A DNA stretch of 53,502 bases from an uncultured Caulobacter sp. (lineage in GTDB: Bacteria > Pseudomonadota > Alphaproteobacteria > Caulobacterales > Caulobacteraceae). Each line of letters starts with the position of its first letter. Within the stretch, counting starts at the first letter, position 1. The stretch covers positions 1-53,502 of the forward strand of contig NZ_CAMQSF010000023.1 of NCBI RefSeq assembly GCF_947036865.1, read 5' to 3'. Under the pieces are notes generated by a model that ran no database searches, was not told the DNA's origin, and worked only from the letters and a program-made list of their open reading frames with translations. Positions 10,006-17,800 of the stretch are shown piece by piece. The position numbers and the translations under genes were made by a program.

Positions 10006-10028
10006 GTCGCACCCATGTAACTTGTTGA

Positions 10029-10069
10029 ACAGGTTAGTAGCGCAGACTGCGGGAGGCGCCCTAACCTGT
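10029..10069. promoter_or_regulatory. 9-bp inverted repeat between the lipocalin-like and CGNR genes
   Basis: ACAGGTTAG (10029-10037) and CTAACCTGT (10061-10069) are exact reverse complements 23 bases apart. The centre-to-centre distance of 32 bases is close to three helical turns, as expected for two sites bound on one face of the DNA. The pair lies in a divergent promoter region, so it is a plausible operator for the CGNR protein encoded alongside. Confidence 0.45.
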
Positions 10070-10093
10070 CAATCTGGTTTCACGTGAGGATTC

Positions 10094-10660
10094 GTGACGT
10101 CCCGCTCCGAAGAGACCCGCGACGGTTTTCGTTTCAGAGGCGGCAGGCTGCCGCTCGATCTGACCGCCACCCTGGCGGGACGGATCAGCGGCGCCCATCG
10201 GGAAAGCCTGAACGCGCCGGCGGACCTCGACCGCTGGCTGGTCGCCGCCGGCCTGACCGACCGCGCCGCGGGCTCCACCGCCGACGATCTCCTCGCCGCG
10301 CGCGCCCTTCGCGAGGCGCTTTACGCCCTGGCGACCGCGCGAGCCGAAGGTCGCGCCTTGCCCGACGCGGGACGCGAGGCGCTCAACGCCTTCGCCGCCC
10401 AGCCCGCCGCCGCGCCGTGGCTCGACCCGGCGGGCGACAGGAGGTTGCACGGCGGCGTCCGCGCCCTGCTGGCCAGCGTCGCGCGCGAAGCCATCGAGCT
10501 CCTGGGCGGTCCCGACGGGCAGCGCGTCCGCCAGTGCCAAGGCCCCACCTGCGCGATCCTGTTCCTGGACACCTCGCGCGCGGGGGACCGTCGGTGGTGC
10601 TCGATGAGCGCGTGCGGCAACCGCGCCAAGGTCGCCGCCTTCCGCCAGCGTGAACGCTAG
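10094..10660 (+). CDS. CGNR zinc-finger / ABATE-domain transcriptional regulator
   Basis: A 188-residue protein. The first 135 residues form the ABATE-type domain (RFRGGRLPLDLTATLAGR near the start, a common N-terminal signature). The C-terminus is a textbook CGNR zinc finger: Cys148-x4-Cys153, the segment FLDTSRAGDRRWCSMSACGN and Cys169-x4-Cys174. Such proteins are predicted stress-linked regulators; few have been studied. The GTG start at 10094 is supported by GAGGA at 10086-10090. It is divergent from the lipocalin-like gene and may control it through the shared inverted repeat. Confidence 0.85.
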   Translation: MTSRSEETRDGFRFRGGRLPLDLTATLAGRISGAHRESLNAPADLDRWLVAAGLTDRAAGSTADDLLAARALREALYALATARAEGRALPDAGREALNAFAAQPAAAPWLDPAGDRRLHGGVRALLASVAREAIELLGGPDGQRVRQCQGPTCAILFLDTSRAGDRRWCSMSACGNRAKVAAFRQRER

Positions 10661-10662
10661 AG

Positions 10663-10714
10663 CCCGTCGCCATGAGCCTCGAGCGCTTTCGAGGATTTTA
10701 CCCGAGGCTCGAGG
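10663..10714. repeat. inverted repeat after the CGNR gene
   Basis: GAGCCTCG (10674-10681) pairs with CGAGGCTC (10703-10710). Within it, CCTCGA (10677-10682) could instead pair with TCGAGG (10689-10694), so two alternative hairpins exist. The element starts just past a TAG stop with the 'tagagc' wording also seen at 46913 and 25983. No U-tract follows. Confidence 0.4.
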
Positions 10715-10809
10715 ACGCCAAGCCGTACCCGTATTGGGGGCCTTCGCGGACGCCCGTCCGCCTTTGTAGTAAATAAAACCGTGAACAGATTCGGCTCAGC
10801 GAGGTTGCG

Positions 10810-10944
10810 ATGCGTGAGCGTAAAGACCTGCCGATCGTGGCGGGTATTGTTCTGGCGAGCTTGCTGTCTTTGGCGGCGATCAGCACTGCCTGTCTCGCGC
10901 AACCTTCGATCCTTGACGCTCTGTTTCACTCGCAGGGCAATTAG
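10810..10944 (+). CDS. small single-pass membrane protein, 44 residues
   Basis: A 44-residue ORF begins ATG at 10810 with GAGG at 10801-10804, five bases upstream. The protein has a charged N-terminus (MRERKD), one hydrophobic segment of about 22 residues (LPIVAGIVLASLLSLAAIST, then ACLA) and a short polar tail ending HSQGN. It could be a single-span membrane peptide, or an exported peptide cleaved near ACLA-Q. It ends three bases before the putR stop on the other strand. I do not recognise the family. The evidence is the ribosome site, the membrane-like composition and a free interval to hold it. Confidence 0.55.
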   Translation: MRERKDLPIVAGIVLASLLSLAAISTACLAQPSILDALFHSQGN

Positions 10945-10947
10945 AGT

Positions 10948-11415
10948 TCACAGCGGCAGCTGCACGGTGCTCTTGACCTCTTCGAGGACGGCATAGGTCC
11001 GTGTCTCGCGCACCCCTGGCATCTTGACCAGAATGTCGCCGAGGAAGCTGCGATAGGCGTCCATGTCGCGCACCCGGGCCTTGATCAGATAGTCGAAGCC
11101 CCCGGCCACCATGTGGCATTCCAGGATCTCCGGCGCCCGTCGCACCGAGGCGGCGAAGTCCTCGAACACCTCTCGGGTCGTCCGGTCCAGCACCACCTCG
11201 ACGAAGATCAGCAGCGCCCGATCGACCTTGGCCGGGTCCAGCAGGGCGGCGTAGCCGGTGATGTAGCCGCGCTCGCGCAGCCGCCGGACCCGGTCGAAGG
11301 TCGCCGCCGGCGAAAGGTTGCAGCGCTTGGCCAGTTCGGCGTTGGTGATCCGCCCATCGGCCTGCAGAACCTTCAACAGCCGGCGATCGGTGTCATCCAG
11401 AGCAGAACTGGCCAT
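10948..11415 (-). CDS. putR: Lrp/AsnC-family regulator of putA (PutR)
   Basis: A 155-residue Lrp/AsnC regulator. The winged HTH is at about residues 6-62 (LDDTDRRLLKVLQADGRITN, then AELAKRCNLSPAATFDRVRR) and the C-terminal RAM ligand domain follows (ECHMVAGGFDYLIKARVRDM). It is divergent from putA. In Agrobacterium and Caulobacter relatives this position is held by PutR, a proline-responsive activator of putA. CTTCG/CGAAG motifs at both ends of the intergenic region are candidate binding sites. Assignment rests on the family plus adjacency to putA. Confidence 0.88.
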   Translation of the reverse strand: MASSALDDTDRRLLKVLQADGRITNAELAKRCNLSPAATFDRVRRLRERGYITGYAALLDPAKVDRALLIFVEVVLDRTTREVFEDFAASVRRAPEILECHMVAGGFDYLIKARVRDMDAYRSFLGDILVKMPGVRETRTYAVLEEVKSTVQLPL

Positions 11416-11837
11416 CTTGAACTTTCTTCGAACAAGCTTCGGAATTTAGTGGCGACAAACGTAGCACATTCGGCTGCGTCAGGGGTACACCCTCGATCGT
11501 TCCAGTCTCGTCGGGCGCCTCTCTCCCCCCTCCTCGAAGGGCGCCCCGCGTCGACGGCCACCGCCGTCGGGATGGAACCGACGCGACGCTCGCCCCTCTC
11601 CCCCAACAGGGCGTCGCGCTAGAGAGGAAGGGGCGCGGTCTCCCCAAGCAAGCGCCCCTTCCTCCCTCCCCAACCGCCACGCTTCGCCAGCCCGCGCCGC
11701 GCCGCTCCGGCCGCGCTGGAGCGGACGCGCGTTTGGCGGCCTTTGGCCGAACGCGATACAAGAGCGGCGCGCTACAAACGAAGCACCTTCGGTCGAAGTC
11801 GCGTTAAACCGACGATATTCCAAAGACAGGATCGATC
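11416..11837. other. putR-putA intergenic region with candidate PutR boxes and repeats
   Basis: This 422-bp gap has no convincing gene. Near putR, CTTCG occurs twice, 11 bases apart (11426-11430, 11437-11441). Near putA there is a symmetric cluster CGAAG, CTTCG, CGAAG (11779-11783, 11787-11791, 11794-11798), starting 59 bases before the putA start. Both are candidate Lrp-type sites. Between them lie a hairpin of 13 bp (arms 11624-11636 and 11652-11664, GGAAGGGGCGC type) and another with CGCGTT/AACGCG arms at 11731-11757. The long ORFs drawn through this stretch are low-complexity and lack ribosome sites. Confidence 0.5.
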
Positions 11838-14800
11838 ATGACCGACTGGGATTCGCTGGACGACGGCAAGTATCGGGACGAAGCGGCGGTGATCGCCGAC
11901 CTCTTGGCCGCCAAGCCCCTGTCCAACGAGGATCGGGCCGCCGTCCGCGCCGAGGCCGAGGCCCTGGTCCGGGGCGCCCGCCGCGGCGTCCGCAAGCAGG
12001 GCGTGGTCGAGAGCTTCCTGCAGGAATTCTCGCTCGGCACCCGCGAGGGCCTGGCCCTGATGTGCCTGGCCGAGGCCCTGCTGCGCACGCCGGACGACGA
12101 GACGCGCGACAAGCTGATCGCCGAGAAGATCGGTTCGGCCGACTGGGCCAGCCACCTGGGCGGCTCCGACAGCCTGTTCGTCAACGCCTCGACCTGGGGC
12201 CTGATGCTGACCGGCAAGATCGTCGAGCCCGACGACGAGGCCAAAAAGGACCTGCCGGGCTTCGTCAAGAAGCTGGCCGGCCGCCTCGGCGAGCCCGTCA
12301 TCCGCGCCGCCGTCGGCCAGGCCATCCGCATCATGGGCGAGCAGTTCGTGCTGGGCCGCACGATCGAGGCGGCCATCAAGCGCGCCGCGCACGAAGACAC
12401 CATGTGCTCGTTCGACATGCTGGGCGAAGGCGCCCGCACCGCGGCCGACGCCGCGCGCTACGAGAAGGCCTATGCCGACGCCATCGAGACGGTCGGCAAG
12501 CTGTCGAAGGGCGCGGGTCCGGAAAAGGGCCACGGCGTCTCGGTCAAGCTCTCGGCCCTTTGCCCGCGCTACGAGGCCACGCACGAGGACCGCGTCTGGG
12601 AGGAGCTCTATCCCCGCACCCTGCGCCTGGCCCTGATCGCGGCCAAGCACGACCTGAACTTCACCATCGACGCCGAGGAGGCCGACCGCCTGGCGCTGTC
12701 GCTGAAGCTGCTGGACAAGCTGTGCCGCGAGCCGGCGCTGGGCGACTGGAAGGGCCTGGGCCTGGCCGTCCAGGCGTATCAGAAGCGCTGCGGCGAGGTG
12801 ATCGCCCGGCTGCGCGCCCTCTCCGAGGAGACCGGCCGCCGCCTGATGGTCCGCCTGGTCAAGGGCGCCTATTGGGACAGCGAGATCAAGCGCGCCCAGG
12901 TCGCCGGCCGTCCGGACTATCCGGTCTACACGACCAAGCCGGCCACGGACCTGTCGTACCTGGTCAACGCCAAGGCCCTGATCGACGCCGCCCCGCACCT
13001 CTACGCCCAGTTCGCCACCCACAACGCCCACACCCTGGCCGCCGTGGTTCGCATGGCCAAGAACGCCGGCGTCGCCATCGAGCACCAGCGTCTGCACGGC
13101 ATGGGCGAGGCGCTGTATAAGGCCGCCGACGAGCTCTATGACGGGATCGTGCTGCGCGCCTACGCGCCGGTGGGCGGCCACGAGGACCTGCTGCCCTATC
13201 TGGTCCGCCGCCTGCTGGAGAACGGCGCCAACACCAGCTTCGTCCACGCCTTGCTGGACGAGCGCGTGCCGGTCGAGAAGGTCGTCACCGACCCGGTCGA
13301 CGCGGTGGAAGCCCACCCCGACCGCCACGCCAAGATCCCGACCCCGATCGAGGTCTATGGCCCGCGCCGCAAGAACAGCGCCGGCCTTGATCTGTCGGTG
13401 AAGGCCGATCGCGCGCGGCTGCAAGCGGCGGTGGCGGCGCTCGACGCGCTCACCCTGTCGGCCGGACCGCTGATCGGCGGCAAGATCGTCGCCGGCGGCC
13501 CGCCGCTGCCGGTCACCGCCCCGGCCGACGAGCACAAGGTGGTCGGCGCGGTCTCCGAGGCGCAAGGGCCGCAGATCGACGAGGCCTTCCGCCTGGCCCG
13601 CGCCGCTCAGCCGGCCTGGGACCGGGCGGGCGGCGCCGCCCGCGCCAAGGTGCTGCGCGCCATGGCCGACGCGCTAGAGGCCGATATCGACCGCTTGATC
13701 GCCATCCTGGCCCGCGAGGCCGGCAAGACCCTGGCCGACGGGATCGCCGAGGTGCGCGAGGCGGTCGACTTCTGCCGCTACTACGCCGCCCTGGCCGAGG
13801 ACCAGTTCGGCGACGGCGAAATCCTGAAAGGCCCGGTCGGCGAGACCAACAGCCTGCGCCTGGCCGGGCGCGGCGTCTTCGTCTGCATCAGCCCGTGGAA
13901 CTTCCCGCTGGCCATCTTCACCGGCCAGATCGCCGCGGCGCTGGCCGCCGGCAACGCCGTGCTGGCCAAGCCCGCCGAGCAGACGCCGCTGATCGCCTCC
14001 GAGGCCGTGAAGCTCTATCACGCCGCCGGCCTCGATCCGCGCCTCCTGGCCCTGCTGCCCGGTCGCGGCGAGACCGTCGGCGCGGCCCTGGTCGCGCACG
14101 AGGGCCTGGACGGCGTCGCCTTCACCGGCGGCACCGACACCGCCTGGCGGATCAACCAGACGCTCGCCGCCCGCCAAGGTCCGATCGTGCCGTTCATCGC
14201 CGAGACCGGCGGCCTCAACGGCATGTTCGTCGACACCACGGCCCAGCGCGAGCAGGTGATCGACGACGTGATCGTCAGCGCCTTCGGCTCGGCCGGCCAG
14301 CGCTGCTCGGCCCTGCGCCTGCTGTTCCTGCCCGAGGACACCGCCGAGCACATCATCGACGGCCTGAAGGGCGCGATGGACGCCCTCGTTCTCGGCGATC
14401 CGGCCCAGGCGGTCACCGACGTCGGCCCCGTCATCGACGCCGAGGCCCGCGAGGCCCTGGAGCAGCACCAAGGCCGCCTGCGCCGCGAGGCCAAGCTGCT
14501 GCACGCCCTGAAGGCGCCGACGGACGGGACCTTCTTCGCCCCGGTCCTGGCCGAGATCCCCAGCGCCGACTTCCTGGAGCGCGAGGTGTTCGGCCCGATC
14601 CTGCACGTGGTCCGCTACAAGCCGGAGAACCTCGAGCGGGTCGCCGGCGCCCTGGCGGCCCGCCGCTACGGCCTGACCCTGGGCGTCCATTCGCGGATCG
14701 AAAGCTTCGCGGCCGACGTCCAGCGGCTGGTCCCGGCGGGCAACTGTTACGTCAACCGCTCGATGACCGGCGCCGTGGTCGGCGTTCAGCCGTTCGGCGG

Positions 14801-14927
14801 CGAGGGCCTGTCGGGCACCGGTCCCAAGGCCGGCGGTCCGCACGCCCTGCTGCGCTTCGCCGTCGAGCGGGCGCTGAGCGTCAACATCACCGCCCAGGGC
14901 GGGGATCCGGCGTTGCTGAACCTGTAG
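11838..14927 (+). CDS. putA: bifunctional proline dehydrogenase / L-glutamate gamma-semialdehyde dehydrogenase (PutA)
   Basis: A 1029-residue bifunctional enzyme that oxidises proline to glutamate in two steps, passing electrons to FAD and the quinone pool and then to NAD+. The proline dehydrogenase barrel occupies about residues 150-480 (VSVKLSALCPRYE, RLMVRLVKGAYWDSEIKRAQ and HNAHTLAAV are typical). The aldehyde dehydrogenase half follows from about 530, with Glu789 (AETGG) and catalytic Cys823 (GSAGQRCSA). It lacks the N-terminal ribbon-helix-helix domain of enterobacterial PutA, so it cannot repress itself; the divergent PutR fills that role. Complete, with no frameshift. Confidence 0.97.
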   Translation: MTDWDSLDDGKYRDEAAVIADLLAAKPLSNEDRAAVRAEAEALVRGARRGVRKQGVVESFLQEFSLGTREGLALMCLAEALLRTPDDETRDKLIAEKIGSADWASHLGGSDSLFVNASTWGLMLTGKIVEPDDEAKKDLPGFVKKLAGRLGEPVIRAAVGQAIRIMGEQFVLGRTIEAAIKRAAHEDTMCSFDMLGEGARTAADAARYEKAYADAIETVGKLSKGAGPEKGHGVSVKLSALCPRYEATHEDRVWEELYPRTLRLALIAAKHDLNFTIDAEEADRLALSLKLLDKLCREPALGDWKGLGLAVQAYQKRCGEVIARLRALSEETGRRLMVRLVKGAYWDSEIKRAQVAGRPDYPVYTTKPATDLSYLVNAKALIDAAPHLYAQFATHNAHTLAAVVRMAKNAGVAIEHQRLHGMGEALYKAADELYDGIVLRAYAPVGGHEDLLPYLVRRLLENGANTSFVHALLDERVPVEKVVTDPVDAVEAHPDRHAKIPTPIEVYGPRRKNSAGLDLSVKADRARLQAAVAALDALTLSAGPLIGGKIVAGGPPLPVTAPADEHKVVGAVSEAQGPQIDEAFRLARAAQPAWDRAGGAARAKVLRAMADALEADIDRLIAILAREAGKTLADGIAEVREAVDFCRYYAALAEDQFGDGEILKGPVGETNSLRLAGRGVFVCISPWNFPLAIFTGQIAAALAAGNAVLAKPAEQTPLIASEAVKLYHAAGLDPRLLALLPGRGETVGAALVAHEGLDGVAFTGGTDTAWRINQTLAARQGPIVPFIAETGGLNGMFVDTTAQREQVIDDVIVSAFGSAGQRCSALRLLFLPEDTAEHIIDGLKGAMDALVLGDPAQAVTDVGPVIDAEAREALEQHQGRLRREAKLLHALKAPTDGTFFAPVLAEIPSADFLEREVFGPILHVVRYKPENLERVAGALAARRYGLTLGVHSRIESFAADVQRLVPAGNCYVNRSMTGAVVGVQPFGGEGLSGTGPKAGGPHALLRFAVERALSVNITAQGGDPALLNL

Positions 14928-14990
14928 CCGCCTTCACAACCGGCGGTCGATCGGCTTAAGCTCGCCCGTCCTTGGGGGAGCTTGAAGTCC

Positions 14991-16376
14991 ATGCGTTTCC
15001 TGACCCCGGCGGCGATCGCCGCCGCCCTTCTCGCGCCGAGCCTCGCCCAGGCCCAGACCGGGGCCTTCGCGGGGGATTGGTATGGCGCGCTGAACGCCGG
15101 CGGAGGCCAGGTTCCGCTGGTCATCCACGTGGCGGCCGATGGCGGCGCCAGCGTCGACAGCCCCGCCCAGCACGCCGTCGGCCTGGCCGCCGCCGCCACG
15201 GTGGCGGACGGCAAGCTCAGCGTGACGCTGAAAGCGGTTCCCGCCGGCTTCCAAGGCGCGCTGTCGGCCGACGGTAAGACGCTCGTCGGCGAGTGGATTC
15301 AGGGCGGGGTTCGGCTTCCCTTGACCCTGAGCCATACCGCGCCGGCGGCCGCCCCCGCGCCCAAGCGTCCGCAGACGCCCCAGCCGCCGTTTCCCTACCG
15401 GGCCGAGGAGGTCGCCTACGTCAATCCGGCCTCGGGCCTGAGGTTGGCGGGAACGCTGACGCTGCCGCCGGGAGCCGGTCCCTTTCCAGCCGTGGTGCTG
15501 ATCACCGGATCGGGCCAGCAGGATCGTGACGAGACCTTCTTCGACCACAAACCGTTCTGGGTGATCGCCGACGCCCTGACGCGCCGGGGCGTGGCCGTGC
15601 TGCGCGTCGACGATCGCGGCGTGGGCGGTTCTCAGGCCGGGGACCTGGCGCGAGCCACCACCAGCCAGTTCGCCACCGACGTGGCGGCCGGCGTCGCCTT
15701 CCTGCGAGCGCGCGGAGACATCGACCCGGATCGGATCGGCCTGATCGGGCACAGCGAGGGCGGCCAGATCGCGCCGATGGTCGCCGCCAAGGACCCCCGC
15801 GTCGCCTTCCTCGTCCTGATGGCCGGACCCGCGATCGACGGACTCGAGCTGCTCGTCGCGCAGAACCGCGCCATCGCCGAGGCCTCCGGCGCGTCGGCGG
15901 GCGAGGTCGCGGCGATGCTGAAGACCAAGCGCGCCTGGTTCGAGGCCGCGCGCGACGCCCGCGACGACGACGACGCCCGAACCCGGCTCTCGGCGGTCCT
16001 GGACCAGCAGGGCGTCCCCGCCGGCGCGCCCCAACGCGCCGCCGTCCTGGCCCTGGCCGTCCCCTGGTGGCGCGAGTTTCTGAAGTCCCATCCCGCCGAG
16101 GTTCTGAAGACGGTCCAGGTTCCGGTGCTGGCCCTCAACGGCGCCAAGGACACCCAGGTGCCCGCCGCCGCCAACCTGGCCGCCACCCGTCAGGCGCTGT
16201 CCGGCCACAAGGACGTCGAGATCGTGGCTTTGCCCGGCCTCAACCATCTCTTCCAGACGGCCGGGACGGGCCTGCCGGACGAATACGGTAAGATCGAGCA
16301 GACCTTGGCCCCGGAGGCCTTGACCCGGATCGTCGACTGGACGGTCGCCCACGCCGCGAAGCGGGCGGCGCGGTGA
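14991..16376 (+). CDS. exported alpha/beta hydrolase
   Basis: A 461-residue protein with a signal peptide (MRFLTPAAIAAALLAPSLAQ, cleavage near AQA-Q). Residues 25-115 are a beta-rich N-terminal domain (FAGDWYGALNAGGGQVPLVI) found in many exported serine hydrolases. The alpha/beta-hydrolase core has the nucleophile elbow GHSEGG (Ser255), the oxyanion segment ITGSGQQDRDE and the histidine loop LPGLNHLFQ. Substrate unknown; probably a periplasmic esterase or peptidase. The ATG at 14991 is preferred over an in-frame TTG at 14982 because GGGAG (14976-14980) is correctly spaced only for the former. It overlaps the GH5 gene by four bases (GTGA), so the two are co-translated. Confidence 0.85.
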   Translation: MRFLTPAAIAAALLAPSLAQAQTGAFAGDWYGALNAGGGQVPLVIHVAADGGASVDSPAQHAVGLAAAATVADGKLSVTLKAVPAGFQGALSADGKTLVGEWIQGGVRLPLTLSHTAPAAAPAPKRPQTPQPPFPYRAEEVAYVNPASGLRLAGTLTLPPGAGPFPAVVLITGSGQQDRDETFFDHKPFWVIADALTRRGVAVLRVDDRGVGGSQAGDLARATTSQFATDVAAGVAFLRARGDIDPDRIGLIGHSEGGQIAPMVAAKDPRVAFLVLMAGPAIDGLELLVAQNRAIAEASGASAGEVAAMLKTKRAWFEAARDARDDDDARTRLSAVLDQQGVPAGAPQRAAVLALAVPWWREFLKSHPAEVLKTVQVPVLALNGAKDTQVPAAANLAATRQALSGHKDVEIVALPGLNHLFQTAGTGLPDEYGKIEQTLAPEALTRIVDWTVAHAAKRAAR

Positions 16377-17722
16377 CCCTTCTCCGGCGCGATTGGCTGG
16401 TCGCGCTGGGTCTCTGGGCCGGCGGGGCGGCGCTCCCGGCGTTGGCCGCGCCTCGAAACGCGCCGCCGGACCCGACGACAGGCTTCGTCGCGGTGAAGGA
16501 CGGCCGCCTGACCCTCGATGGCCGCCCCTATCGCTTCGTCGGCGCGAACCTGTGGTACGGCGCGTGGCTGGGCTCGCCGGGCCGCGCCGGGGATCGCGAG
16601 CGGCTGACGCGCGAGCTGGATCGGCTGAAGGCGCTGGGCGTCGGCAATCTGCGGGTCCTGGGCGCGGGCGAGCGCTCGCCGGCCAAGGCGGCCGTCTCGC
16701 CCACGGTGCAGGAACAGCCCGGCGTCTACGATCAGGACCTGCTGAAGGGTCTCGATTTCCTGCTGGCCGAGATGGCCCGCCGCGACATGAAGGCGGTGAT
16801 CTATCTGAACAACTTCTGGGACTGGTCGGGCGGCATGCCGGCCTATCTGAACTGGGCGGGAAACGGGCCCTGGTTCGCGGCCGGCGACCCGAACCATCCG
16901 TGGCCGGAATACCCCGACTACGCCGCCCGCTTCTACGCCGACGACAAGGCCAACGCCCTCTTCCGCCGCTACCTCGTGAGCCTGGTCGGGCGGGTCAACA
17001 CGGTCACGGGCCGCGCCTATCGCGCGGACCCGACGATCATGGCCTGGCAACTGGCCAACGAGCCGCGCCCGGGCGGGACGGAGGCCCATCTCGACCGCCT
17101 CCTGCCGCCCTATCTGCACTGGATCGAGGAGACCTCGGCCATCCTCAAGACCCTCGACCCCAAGCACCTGGTCTGCACGGGCAGCGAGGGCGTCATCGGG
17201 TGCCTGGGCAGCGAGGCCTGCGTGCTCGCGGCCCATCGCCCCGCCACGATCGACTATGTCACCGCCCACGTCTGGCCCAACAACTGGGGCTGGATCGACC
17301 CCAAGAACCAGGCGGCGACCTATGCCGCCGGCGAGGCCCGCTGCCGCGACTATGTCGCCCGCCACATCGCCCTGGCTCGACAGCTGGGAAAGCCGCTGGT
17401 GATCGAGGAGTTCGGCCTGGCCCGCGACGCCCGCGCCCTGACCCCCGGCTCGGCCGCCACCGACAAGGACCGCTTCTACCGCGCGATCTACGACCTGGCG
17501 CTGGCCGACATGAAGGCCGGCGGCCCGACCGCCGGAACCAACTTCTGGGCCTGGAACGGCGAAGGCCGCGCGCAGCATGCCGACGGCTGGTTCGCGGCGG
17601 GCGACAAGGCCTTCGTCGGCGATCCGCCCCAGGAGGAGCAGGGCCTGTACGGCGTCTTCGACACCGACGCCTCGACCCTGGCTGTGATCGCCGACCACGC
17701 GGCGGCGGTGCGGGGGCTCTAA
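16373..17722 (+). CDS. exported glycoside hydrolase family 5 enzyme (beta-mannanase-like)
   Basis: A 449-residue enzyme with a signal peptide (residues 1-26, RRDWLVALGLWAGGAALPAL). The mature protein reads like a GH5 subfamily 7 mannanase: DGRPYRFVGANLWYGAWLG, LNNFWDWSGGMPAYLNWAG, the acid/base Glu230 in WQLANEPRP, and the nucleophile Glu346 in IEEFG. TAHVWPNNWGWI is also characteristic. It should hydrolyse beta-1,4-mannan in the periplasm or outside the cell. The GTG start overlaps the upstream hydrolase stop. Both genes may belong to a hemicellulose-degradation cluster with the carboxylesterase and GH3 genes downstream. Confidence 0.9.
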   Translation: MTLLRRDWLVALGLWAGGAALPALAAPRNAPPDPTTGFVAVKDGRLTLDGRPYRFVGANLWYGAWLGSPGRAGDRERLTRELDRLKALGVGNLRVLGAGERSPAKAAVSPTVQEQPGVYDQDLLKGLDFLLAEMARRDMKAVIYLNNFWDWSGGMPAYLNWAGNGPWFAAGDPNHPWPEYPDYAARFYADDKANALFRRYLVSLVGRVNTVTGRAYRADPTIMAWQLANEPRPGGTEAHLDRLLPPYLHWIEETSAILKTLDPKHLVCTGSEGVIGCLGSEACVLAAHRPATIDYVTAHVWPNNWGWIDPKNQAATYAAGEARCRDYVARHIALARQLGKPLVIEEFGLARDARALTPGSAATDKDRFYRAIYDLALADMKAGGPTAGTNFWAWNGEGRAQHADGWFAAGDKAFVGDPPQEEQGLYGVFDTDASTLAVIADHAAAVRGL

Positions 17723-17736
17723 GTCCGAAAGGGGAT

Positions 17737-17750
17737 TGTCACCGGTGTCA
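17737..17750. promoter_or_regulatory. LacI-like operator palindrome upstream of the carboxylesterase
   Basis: TGTCACCGGTGTCA has a perfect CACCGGTG core (17740-17747) and outer TG/CA arms, with a single mismatched pair at position 3/12. The central CG and 14-bp size are typical of LacI-family sugar regulators. It lies 51 bases upstream of the carboxylesterase start and 15 bases past the GH5 stop. Confidence 0.5.
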
Positions 17751-17800
17751 TCCGTGATACCGCTTCGGCGGACGCGCCCCAGAAGCGTCGGAGGAAGCCC

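Noticed and set aside
11772..14843. Two long minus-strand frames opposite putA
   Set aside because: Antisense shadows of putA, no ribosome sites, no domains.
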